Shown: positions 23,473-30,874 of the stretch, piece by piece | How the letters are laid out: each line of letters begins with the position of its first letter | Position numbering within the stretch: the first letter of the stretch is position 1 | NCBI RefSeq assembly: GCF_042466415.1 | Contig: NZ_JAXHCH010000002.1 | Span: 744,001 to 808,000, forward strand | From: Albirhodobacter sp042466415 | Lineage (GTDB): Bacteria > Pseudomonadota > Alphaproteobacteria > Rhodobacterales > Rhodobacteraceae | DNA length: 64,000 nt | Direction: 5' to 3' | Program-made: the position numbers and the translations under genes | Notes under the pieces: model-generated | What the model saw: only the letters and a program-made list of their open reading frames with translations | Told to the model about the DNA's origin: nothing | Database searches by the model: none

Positions 23473-24942
23473 ATGACCGCTTACCAACAGCTCGCCGCGT
23501 TTCAGCGGGAAACAGAGGCGCTGGCGCAGATTTCCGGCCGTCTGGGATGGGATCAGGAAACGATGATGCCACGCGGCGCCGCCGAACAGCGTGCGGTTGA
23601 AAGCGAGGCGCTAGAGGGCGTACTCCATGCGCGGCGTACCGATCCGCGCATCGGCGCGTGGTTGGCGCAGGCCGAGGCGCAGACCCCGCAAGAAGCGCGT
23701 AGCCTTGCCTTGATCGCCAAAAGTTATCACCGCAACGCGCGCATTCCCGCCAAGTTGGCGGCTGATCTTGCGCGCGTCACCTCCCTTTCGCAAGGCAAGT
23801 GGGCCGAGGCGCGGGCCAATGAAGATGCGGCAGCGTTTCTTCCCGTGCTCAACGAGGTGTTGGCCCTCAAGCGTGAGGAGGCCGCGGCGCTCGCGCAGGG
23901 CGGCGATCTGTATGATGCGCTGCTTGAGGATTACGAGCCGGGCACCTCGGCCGCACAAATCGGCGCGATGTTTGACCGGATGCGACCGCGCCTGAAAGCT
24001 CTTGCCGATCGGGCGAGTGTCGCGCCGCAACCCGCGGCATTGGCCCATAAGTTTGGCACTGAGGCACAGATGACTCTGGCGCGTCAGGCGGCGACGGCTT
24101 TTGGATATGACTGGTCGCGCGGGCGATTGGATCTCGCGGTTCATCCGTTCTCGTCAGGTTCCGGATCGGATGTGCGCATCACCACCCGCGTCGCGGCGGA
24201 TGATCCGTTCAATTGCCTCTATTCAACCATCCATGAAACCGGTCACGCCTGCTACGAGCAATCCATTGATCCGGCCTATGCGCTCTCGCCTTTGGGGGGC
24301 GGTGTGTCGATGGGGGTGCATGAAAGCCAGAGCCGGATCTACGAGAACCAGCTTGGCCGCTCGAGCGCGTTCACGGGATGGCTGTTTGACAAGATGACAG
24401 AGCTTTTCGGCGCATTCGGTGTGGCGGATGCGCAGGCCTTCTACGCGCAGGTGAACCGTGTCGGCAAAGGCTTTATTCGCACGGAATCCGATGAGCTTCA
24501 CTATAACCTCCACATCATGTTGCGCTTTGATCTGGAGCGCGATTTGATCGCCGGACGCCTGGAGGCCGCTGATCTTGAGGAGGCGTGGAACGAGCGCTTC
24601 TTGCAAGATTTCGGCGCGCGGGTGCCCAAGCCCTCTCAGGGCTTTTTACAAGATGTGCATTGGTCGGTGGGTTTGTTCGGATATTTTCCGACCTATGCGT
24701 TGGGAAATGTCTACGCGGGCTGCCTCAACAAGGCGATGCGCGCCGAGGTCTCAGGGATCGACGAGGGGCTTGCACGGGGCGAGACGCATCTTGCGACAGC
24801 ATGGCTGCGCGAGAAGGTGCAACGCCACGGCGGGCTGTATCAACCGGTTGATTTGATTGAGAGAGCATGTGGTTTCGCACCGAGCGAGGAGCCGCTTTTG
24901 GACTATCTCGAGGCGAAGTTCACCGCGCTCTATCCTGCATGA
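23473..24942 (+). CDS. M32 family carboxypeptidase
   Basis: Cytosolic metallocarboxypeptidase of the Taq family, 489 residues, mostly helical. The zinc motif is HETGH (STIHETGHACYEQ) with the distal glutamate in VHESQSR. Other family blocks are GWDQETMMP near the start, FIRTESDELHYNLHI and SVGLFGYFPTYALGNVYA. It trims C-terminal amino acids with broad specificity. AAGGA lies 9 bases before the ATG. It follows ctaA by 27 bases and may be cotranscribed with it. Confidence 0.92.
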   Translation: MTAYQQLAAFQRETEALAQISGRLGWDQETMMPRGAAEQRAVESEALEGVLHARRTDPRIGAWLAQAEAQTPQEARSLALIAKSYHRNARIPAKLAADLARVTSLSQGKWAEARANEDAAAFLPVLNEVLALKREEAAALAQGGDLYDALLEDYEPGTSAAQIGAMFDRMRPRLKALADRASVAPQPAALAHKFGTEAQMTLARQAATAFGYDWSRGRLDLAVHPFSSGSGSDVRITTRVAADDPFNCLYSTIHETGHACYEQSIDPAYALSPLGGGVSMGVHESQSRIYENQLGRSSAFTGWLFDKMTELFGAFGVADAQAFYAQVNRVGKGFIRTESDELHYNLHIMLRFDLERDLIAGRLEAADLEEAWNERFLQDFGARVPKPSQGFLQDVHWSVGLFGYFPTYALGNVYAGCLNKAMRAEVSGIDEGLARGETHLATAWLREKVQRHGGLYQPVDLIERACGFAPSEEPLLDYLEAKFTALYPA

Positions 24943-24949
24943 TCGGGCA

Positions 24950-25004
24950 GGGGCTCTGCCCCTCTGCTATCGCATTCACCCCGGGATATTTCACGCAACC
25001 GGAA
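24950..25004 (-). repeat. Interspersed structured repeat, copy D (inverted)
   Basis: Read on the minus strand: TTCCGGTTGCGT, AAATATCCCGGGGTGA, a weak central TGC/GCA hairpin, then GGGGCAGAGCCCC. It fills the gap between the convergent ends of the M32 peptidase and the P450. Confidence 0.7.
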
Positions 25005-25018
25005 CCCTCGCGCGGGGC

Positions 25019-26389
25019 TTAGTTTTCGCGCGGGGTGAGCCGCAACCAGATGCCATCCTTCGCGCGCACCGTGAGATGCGCGACCGGCATCGCGGGGCGC
25101 TCCGCGACAGGGTCGATCTTGAAGGCACGCAGGATCATCGCGAGGATCAACGGGCCCTCAGCCATAGCGAACCCCGCGCCCGGGCAGACGCGGCTGCCGG
25201 TGGAGAAGGGAATATAGGCGGAGCGCAGGCAAGCTTTCCCGTTTTCTGTCTCGAACCGCGCCGGATCGAAGGCATCCGGATCATCCCACAGGCGTTCGTG
25301 GCGGTGCAAATGCCAAGGCGAGATCACGATCTGCGAGCCCGCTTTCACCTTGCGGTCGCGGAACTGTTCGGGGCAGCGGCTTTCGCGCACGAACATCGGG
25401 ACGGGTGGGTATAGGCGCAGGGTTTCGCGGAAAATTGCGCGGTTGAGCTTCAGCCCGCTCAGCATTGAAAAGTCTGGGTTTTGTGCGCTCAAGATCGTCG
25501 TGGCCTCGGCCGCCGCCTTCTCTTGCCAGTCGGTATGGGTGGCCATCAGATAGAGCGCCCATGCCAAGGCGGAAGCGGAGGTTTCATGCCCCGCGAGGAA
25601 GAAGATGGCGACCTGATCTACCATTTCTTCCGTCCCGAACGTGTCGCCGGTTTCGGGATCGGGCGTGGTCATAATCTTGGTTGCGAGGTCATTGGGGGCG
25701 TTGCCTTGCGCGATTTGCGCGGCGCGGCTGGTGGTCAGGTCTGTGATGAGCGCGCGAATAACGGCGGCGGTGCGTTTGGTTTTCGCGGAATGAAAACGCG
25801 GCATCCATGCGGGTATGGGCAGCAGCGCGGCGAGATTGAGGAGGGGTTGCGCGCGTTGATGTTCTCGAAATTCCGAAAACACCGCGCCCGCCACTTTATG
25901 CTCGATCGGGATCGAGAACAGCGTGCGAAAGATCACATCTGCGGCGGCATGGGAGGTTTCGCCCTCGATCTCGATTGGGTCGGCATTGGCATGGAGGCGT
26001 AGACGCCTGACGCAGGCCTCGCCCGCGTCCCACATGGCGGGGAACGTGTCGCGCAGGCGTCCGCCCTCAAAGGCGGGATCAATGATCCGGCGCTGTCGTT
26101 TCCAAGTCTCCCCGTTTGTCAAAAACACGCTATTGCCGAGGAGCGGCACCAGCCCTTCGCGGATCCGATCGGATTTCGGAAAATCTTGAGGGCGCTTTTT
26201 GAGAACTAGATCAACAAGTTGCGGGTCGTTGCAAAGGAAGGATCGAAAAAACGGCGTGCGGAATTCTGCCATCCACGCGCGGTAGAGGCGCGCGGGTTGT
26301 GCCGAGAGAATATCGGCGCGAAACAGTTTGAAATACTGCCAGAGGGACACTTTATCTGCCCGTGAGGGGGGTTTGGGCGGCAAGGTCAT
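25019..26389 (-). CDS. Cytochrome P450
   Basis: 456-residue soluble class P450 mono-oxygenase. The I-helix oxygen motif is AGHETSA, the K-helix is ETLR, the PERF-like segment is DPARF, and the heme loop is FSTGSRVCPGAGF with the thiolate ligand at Cys402. The N-terminal half shows WKRQRRIIDPAF, the C-helix WxxxR motif. The sequence resembles fatty-acid or long-chain hydroxylases more than steroid or terpene types, but I cannot assign a substrate. Its ATG overlaps the stop of the membrane-hydrolase gene (ATGA), so the two are translated together. The redox partner is not encoded next to it; a ferredoxin/Fpr system could serve. Confidence 0.92.
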   Translation of the reverse strand: MTLPPKPPSRADKVSLWQYFKLFRADILSAQPARLYRAWMAEFRTPFFRSFLCNDPQLVDLVLKKRPQDFPKSDRIREGLVPLLGNSVFLTNGETWKRQRRIIDPAFEGGRLRDTFPAMWDAGEACVRRLRLHANADPIEIEGETSHAAADVIFRTLFSIPIEHKVAGAVFSEFREHQRAQPLLNLAALLPIPAWMPRFHSAKTKRTAAVIRALITDLTTSRAAQIAQGNAPNDLATKIMTTPDPETGDTFGTEEMVDQVAIFFLAGHETSASALAWALYLMATHTDWQEKAAAEATTILSAQNPDFSMLSGLKLNRAIFRETLRLYPPVPMFVRESRCPEQFRDRKVKAGSQIVISPWHLHRHERLWDDPDAFDPARFETENGKACLRSAYIPFSTGSRVCPGAGFAMAEGPLILAMILRAFKIDPVAERPAMPVAHLTVRAKDGIWLRLTPREN

Positions 26390-27600
26390 AACGTGTCCGT
26401 GTATCGGTTTTCGGGGCGCTCGATGCGGCTTTTTGAGGGGCTTTTATCTGCAAACCGCGCGCGCAGGCTTTGAGGTCCTGCGGTGATTTCAAAATAGTCA
26501 TAGCCGTTGGGCGTATCAAAGGCGCAAAGATATTGAAAATGCAGCCGGAAAAAGCGCCAACGCAGGGCCTTCCAGCGCTGTGGCGACAGGGTTTGCGTGA
26601 AGGCGGCCGAAATCACGAGGGGCCATTGTTTGTTGTCCGGCGCCACGCCGGAGACCGAAACCGGATCGCACAGCGCAAAGGCACAGCCATCGCCGGGGGC
26701 GGTGACGTCGACCCAAGCGAGCTCGTCTCGGGCACTGAGATAGGCGAGGTCGCGGCGCAGGCGGTGCGCGCGCGGCAAGAATGACACCATCGGAACCACT
26801 TGGCCAAGTGACAGGAAACCAAGGGCTTTATCCGTGGGGACGCCTTCCTTGCGGATCACATCGGCAAGGATCGAGACCGCCAGATGCGCGCCCGAAGAAT
26901 GGCCGATCACCAGCACCTCATCCCAATCTTGTTGCAGGGCCTCAATAATCGCCGCGCCGAAATCGGCCATGCGCGCCTCAAGCTGCGGCGAATTTTCCCC
27001 CAAAGATTTCGCGGAATAGGCGTAGTCATGCATGAGATAATAGGCGAAGACCTTGTTATCATGCCGTCGAAACCACCGCAGGATCAGGGCCGCAATCGCG
27101 ATCGCAGCCACGCCCCCCAGCGCCGCGCCGACCGGCTGGGGAGTGAGCGCATGAAGAGCGCGGTACCCGAACCACCCTGCCGTCAGGGCGACCGCGAGCT
27201 GCGCCAGCAAGAAGAACACCGGATAAAGCGCTGCAATCATTGGACCTTTTCGCAGACGCATCAATCGGAAGAGCGCCCCTGATCCGATATAGGCATAGGC
27301 CGTCTGGATCAGTTGCAGGTAGGTCGCGGGGATGGACTGTCCCATCGACGCCTTGACGATATCGGACCAGACCAAAACCTCGACATCCGTCTCGACCTGC
27401 GTCGTGTCAAAGGTGCCAGTCACATGCCAGCCGTAGGCCCCTTGAGTGGTTTTGGGTTTCAGATCAATCTTATAGCCCGATATCCCAGCCTGCTCCGCGC
27501 CCTCCTTGCGGTAAAGCTCACGGTAGCGTCGGGGATGGATCGGATCATAGCCGGGAATGTAGAACACCCGACGACGACGAATTTGAGAACTGGCGCGCAT
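26386..27600 (-). CDS. Membrane-embedded alpha/beta-hydrolase-like protein coupled to the P450
   Basis: 404 residues. An N-terminal FYIPGYDP strand-loop resembles the oxyanion strand of serine hydrolases. Two transmembrane segments lie at about 121-148 and 156-176, and then the nucleophile elbow GHSSGAH (Ser235). A later D/H pair is less certain (FTQTLSPQRWKALRWRFFRLHFQY and DTPNGYDYFEI are candidate regions). The overlap with the P450 start makes a joint pathway likely, for example hydrolysis and hydroxylation of a lipid. I do not recognise a characterised family. Confidence 0.7.
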   Translation of the reverse strand: MRASSQIRRRRVFYIPGYDPIHPRRYRELYRKEGAEQAGISGYKIDLKPKTTQGAYGWHVTGTFDTTQVETDVEVLVWSDIVKASMGQSIPATYLQLIQTAYAYIGSGALFRLMRLRKGPMIAALYPVFFLLAQLAVALTAGWFGYRALHALTPQPVGAALGGVAAIAIAALILRWFRRHDNKVFAYYLMHDYAYSAKSLGENSPQLEARMADFGAAIIEALQQDWDEVLVIGHSSGAHLAVSILADVIRKEGVPTDKALGFLSLGQVVPMVSFLPRAHRLRRDLAYLSARDELAWVDVTAPGDGCAFALCDPVSVSGVAPDNKQWPLVISAAFTQTLSPQRWKALRWRFFRLHFQYLCAFDTPNGYDYFEITAGPQSLRARFADKSPSKSRIERPENRYTDTL

Positions 27601-27654
27601 CTAACCCTCTTACTTCGGGCCAGACTGCCGGAAAATCTGGGCAAAAGTAAGGGT

Positions 27655-28341
27655 TTATACGCCCCAACGCGCCTCATTCGCCTCAATCGCGGCGATCCGT
27701 TGCGGGGTATGGGGATGGGTGCGCAGCCACGAGGGGATTTGCGCGCCTTTCGCTCCTGTCAGGGCGTCCAGCTTCTTGAACAGGGATTTTTGGGGCGCGG
27801 TCGTGTAGCCAGCTTTAATCATCAAGGCGGAGGCCCATTCATCCGCCTCGAACTCGTCGCGCCGTGAGAGGCGCGCGGCGAAGGCTGAGGCAATCGCATT
27901 TGCAATCCAGATGCCGATGAACGGCAAAATGCGCCCCAAGACCCCCATTAAAACGAGGCGAAGCACATTCTGGCCGGTGTAATCGATCATCCGGCGCCGC
28001 GAATGGCCGAGCGCCACATGCCCCAACTCATGCGCGACCACGGAGGCGAGTTCCTCGGCGGTGACTTCGCGGGCGCGAAACTTTTGAATGAAACCTTGGG
28101 TGAGGTAGACTTTCCCGTCGGGCGCGGCGAGGCCGTTGATCGCGGGATCTTGTAAAATCCCGACAGGAATTCGTTTTAAATCAAGTGCTTTCGCCAGCGG
28201 GATGAGCGCCTCTCGGAGGTCGGGATCGGCCAAGGGGCGCGATTTTTGTTCAAGCTGCGCGCCCATCCGGCGTGCCGAAAACAGCCACAGGACGAGCCCG
28301 TAGCCGAGGATCAGAAGGAAGGGCAATAAGCGCAACAACAT
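27655..28341 (-). CDS. M48 family metalloprotease
   Basis: 228-residue membrane-anchored zinc protease of the HtpX/Oma1-like M48 group. Residues 3-21 are a membrane segment. The catalytic zinc motif is HELGH at 104-108, with a second hydrophobic stretch (VLRLVLMGVLGRILPFIGIWIANAIASAF broken by Gly/Pro) and the third ligand glutamate in RRDEFEADEWA. The C-terminal HPHTPQRIAAIE matches family ends. It probably cuts damaged or misassembled envelope proteins. It is the same strand as the hydrolase/P450 pair but 54 bases apart. Confidence 0.9.
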   Translation of the reverse strand: MLLRLLPFLLILGYGLVLWLFSARRMGAQLEQKSRPLADPDLREALIPLAKALDLKRIPVGILQDPAINGLAAPDGKVYLTQGFIQKFRAREVTAEELASVVAHELGHVALGHSRRRMIDYTGQNVLRLVLMGVLGRILPFIGIWIANAIASAFAARLSRRDEFEADEWASALMIKAGYTTAPQKSLFKKLDALTGAKGAQIPSWLRTHPHTPQRIAAIEANEARWGV

Positions 28342-28371
28342 GGGATGAATATGGGGCTTTCGGTCCGCGTT

Positions 28372-29037
28372 TCAATCGCGCGATGAACGCGTCGCGGGGA
28401 GTGTTTTGGGGAATGACGAGGTGGATGCCTCATAGACGGGGCGCGATTTGGGGGCGCCATCGCGCGCGCGCTTCCAAAGCCAGCGGCCCAGAAGGATGGC
28501 GATGGTGCCAGTGGCCAAAAGCCCCAGCGCGTTTGACGCGAGTTCGGCGGCCGCTTCGATATTGCTGCCAAAAACGATCCCGATTCCCAGATAGCTTACC
28601 ACCCAAACCACCTCGCCGGCGATTGCCGCTATGGTGAAGCGTTTACGCGGGAAGCTGATCACGCCCGCGACGAGGTTCATTGAGGGGCCAAGGGCCGAAA
28701 ACAGCCAGCGCGACAGGAATATCGCCTGCGTTCCCGAGGACTCAAGCTTGGTGCGCGCATGGAGCAGGCTGCGTTTGGGCAGGCGGCGCTCCAAAAAGGC
28801 GCCCGCGCCGCGGCCAAGAAGGTAGCCAAGCTGGTCCCCGACAATCGCCCCTGTGAGCGCGCCAAGGATCGCCCAAACCGGAGAAAGATCGCCGGAGGCC
28901 ACAAATGCGCCGCCCGCAATCATCAAAAGCGACGCCGGAATGGGCAGCGCGAGACACGAGAGAAATGTCGTCAGCGCCAAAAGCCATGGCCCCCAGACGG
29001 GCAAAAGCCCGAGGATGGTATCGGTGAGGCCGCTCAT
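28372..29037 (-). CDS. DedA family membrane protein
   Basis: 221 residues with the DedA/VTT domain: an N-terminal re-entrant segment (FLSCLALPIPASLLMIAGGAFV), GALTGAIVGDQLGYLLGRGAG, the conserved FLSRWLFSALGPSMNLVAGV and a final span LLATGTIAILLGRWLW. DedA proteins are undecaprenyl-phosphate or phospholipid flippases and support membrane homeostasis. The C-terminal 25 residues are polar and Ser-rich. This is the second VTT-type protein in the window, besides the shorter one at 5777. Confidence 0.88.
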   Translation of the reverse strand: MSGLTDTILGLLPVWGPWLLALTTFLSCLALPIPASLLMIAGGAFVASGDLSPVWAILGALTGAIVGDQLGYLLGRGAGAFLERRLPKRSLLHARTKLESSGTQAIFLSRWLFSALGPSMNLVAGVISFPRKRFTIAAIAGEVVWVVSYLGIGIVFGSNIEAAAELASNALGLLATGTIAILLGRWLWKRARDGAPKSRPVYEASTSSFPKTLPATRSSRD

Positions 29038-29080
29038 CGGCGGGCGCAGTCGCGGTTGACACGATTCGAGCGGTGCGCGC

Positions 29081-29422
29081 TCATTGCGCCGCAGCCTTTT
29101 GCGGCAGCGCGCGCATCAGATCATCCAGCAGATCCTCAACGGGAATGCCACGCTCATCGGCGATTTCTTCCAATGTTTTGGGCGGCTTGCTCAATTCAGG
29201 CAAGTCGAGAATTTCGACCATCTGCGCGCGCGAGACGCCCCAGCTCCGCCCGATATAGCCAGGCGTCATCCACGGTTCGGGCAGGATCTCGACATGCGCC
29301 GGATCGGCCCAATACAGCGCGCGGGCAATCATTTGCCCCGCAAAAAACAACGCCAACGCGCAGGCGACGGAAAAGACGATCACGAGAGGTTTTTGCGTTT
29401 CCCAAAGTCTGGTCATCGACAT
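29081..29422 (-). CDS. Conserved small membrane-anchored protein of unknown function
   Basis: 113 residues: a short cytoplasmic N-terminus, one membrane span (about residues 13-34, VIVFSVACALALFFAGQMIA), then a soluble periplasmic or cytoplasmic part with PWMTPGYIGRSWGVSRAQMVEIL and LEEIADERGIPVEDLLDDL, which resembles a helix-turn-helix-like segment. It lies 4 bases from the VWA gene end and is probably in its operon. I do not know its function. An alternative start two codons in (29416) is possible. Confidence 0.7.
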   Translation of the reverse strand: MSMTRLWETQKPLVIVFSVACALALFFAGQMIARALYWADPAHVEILPEPWMTPGYIGRSWGVSRAQMVEILDLPELSKPPKTLEEIADERGIPVEDLLDDLMRALPQKAAAQ

Positions 29423-29426
29423 GCTG

Positions 29427-30608
29427 TTACCCGAGTTCTTTCATCGCGGCAGTGATACCGGCGAGCGTGAGTGGATGCATTTTACCCTCAAAAATATCGG
29501 AAATCATCTGCGTTGACTGGGTGTGGTGCCAATGCTCCTGCGGTGCTGGATTCAACCAGACATGATGCGGCCATGTGACGCGCGCGCGTTGCAACCACAC
29601 AGATCCGGCCTCCTCATTCCAATGTTCATTCGCCCCGCCACGATGCGAGATCTCATAGGGGCTCATCGCGGCGTCTCCGATAAAAATGCATTTATAATCA
29701 GATCCGTAGCGGTTAAGTATTTCCCAAGTCGGGGTTCGCGCATCCCAACGACGACGGTTTTCCCGCCAGATACCCTCATAAAGGCAGTTGTGGAAATACA
29801 CGTGTTCGAGATGTTTGAATTCGGCTCGGGCGGCGGAGAACAACTCCTCCACCAGCTTGACATGCGCATCCATCGATCCGCCAACATCCATAAAGAGTAA
29901 GACTTTCACCGCGTTATGGCGTTCGGGGCGAGTGCGCACATCGATAAAGCCGGCATCGGCAGAGGCGCGGATCGTCGCGGGGAGGTCCAGCTCGTCTTGC
30001 GCCCCCGCGCGCGCCCACGCCCGAAGCCGTTTCAGCGCGATTTTGATGTTTCGCGTCCCGAGCGCAACGCTATCATCAAAATCTCGAAATTCTCTTTTAT
30101 CCCAGACTTTTACAGCGCGTTGATGACGTGATTTATCCTGCCCGATCCGCACGCCCTCAGGATTATACCCGTAAGCGCCGAAGGGCGAAGTGCCGGCTGT
30201 GCCGATCCATTTTGATCCACCCTGATGACGCGATTTTTGGTCCTCAAGGCGTTGTTTGAGCATCTCCATCAACTGCTCAAACCCGCCCGCAGCGGCGATC
30301 TGTGCCTTTTCGGCCTCGGTGAGGGTTTTCTCCGCGAGTTTACGCAGCCAGTCTTCGGGGAGGTCCAGAGCCCTGATCACATCCTCGGGCGAGAGGGACT
30401 CTATGCCCGAAAAACTTGCGGAGAATGCTTGGTCGAAACGGTCAAGATGACGTTCATCCTTGACCATCACGACACGTGCAAAATAGTAAAAACCGTCGAT
30501 ATCGTAAGTCGTTAGCCCTTTCGACAGCCCTTCGAGAAACGCGAGATACTCGCGTAGGCTGACCGGAATGCCTGCTTGGCGCAGACGTTCGAAAAAGGGC
30601 AGGAACAT
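29427..30608 (-). CDS. VWA domain CoxE-like protein
   Basis: 393-residue protein of the CoxE-like VWA family. The N-terminal helical half carries PFFERLRQAGIPVSLREYL. The VWA domain begins near residue 240 with the metal-ion site FMDVGGSMDAH (DxGxS) and continues to DAAMSPYEI (second acidic position). Such proteins work with MoxR AAA ATPases as metal-insertion or maturation chaperones (CoxE/CoxD) or in envelope stress; no MoxR gene lies next to it here. Its ATG overlaps the stop of a 54-residue membrane protein (TAATG). Confidence 0.87.
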   Translation of the reverse strand: MFLPFFERLRQAGIPVSLREYLAFLEGLSKGLTTYDIDGFYYFARVVMVKDERHLDRFDQAFSASFSGIESLSPEDVIRALDLPEDWLRKLAEKTLTEAEKAQIAAAGGFEQLMEMLKQRLEDQKSRHQGGSKWIGTAGTSPFGAYGYNPEGVRIGQDKSRHQRAVKVWDKREFRDFDDSVALGTRNIKIALKRLRAWARAGAQDELDLPATIRASADAGFIDVRTRPERHNAVKVLLFMDVGGSMDAHVKLVEELFSAARAEFKHLEHVYFHNCLYEGIWRENRRRWDARTPTWEILNRYGSDYKCIFIGDAAMSPYEISHRGGANEHWNEEAGSVWLQRARVTWPHHVWLNPAPQEHWHHTQSTQMISDIFEGKMHPLTLAGITAAMKELG

Positions 30609-30772
30609 TACAGCGCCCGCAGGATCACGATATTTGCGAACAATCCGATAAGGCCGAAGGCAATGGCGAAGACGGCGGCGTATTGCGCGCGGTCAAAGCG
30701 GTTTCCATCGCGAAGTTTTGCGCGGCGATAGCCGAATAGGGCGCCCGTGAGGGCAGCGAGCAAAGGAAGCAT
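30608..30772 (-). CDS. 54-residue small membrane protein upstream of the VWA gene
   Basis: A short frame from ATG at 30772 to TAA at 30608-30610. The predicted protein starts MLPLLAALTGALFGYRRAK, has a polar basic middle (RDGNRFDRAQ) and ends in a clear membrane segment (AAVFAIAFGLIGLFANIVI, then LRAL). Two hydrophobic helices with a basic hairpin loop fit a small inner-membrane protein. Its stop shares bases with the VWA start codon, the hallmark of translational coupling. A purine-rich GAGAG lies upstream. I recognise no named family. Confidence 0.65.
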   Translation of the reverse strand: MLPLLAALTGALFGYRRAKLRDGNRFDRAQYAAVFAIAFGLIGLFANIVILRAL

Positions 30773-30805
30773 GACGCTCTCGTCCAATCTGGTCTGCGGG
30801 TGGAA

Positions 30806-30838
30806 CCGCCCGCCGCATGGCGAACCATGGGCGGGCGG
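30806..30838 (-). terminator. Long hairpin after the DUF2927 gene
   Basis: CCGCCCGCC / GGCGGGCGG plus CATGG / CCATG inside, one bulged base and a CGAA loop: a 14-bp stem. There is no T-run, so it may be rho-dependent or a processing/stability element between the lipoprotein gene and the small membrane-protein gene. Confidence 0.5.
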
Positions 30839-30874
30839 GCACCGGATTTCGGTTCGGCGGGCCGTTTGGCGCGC

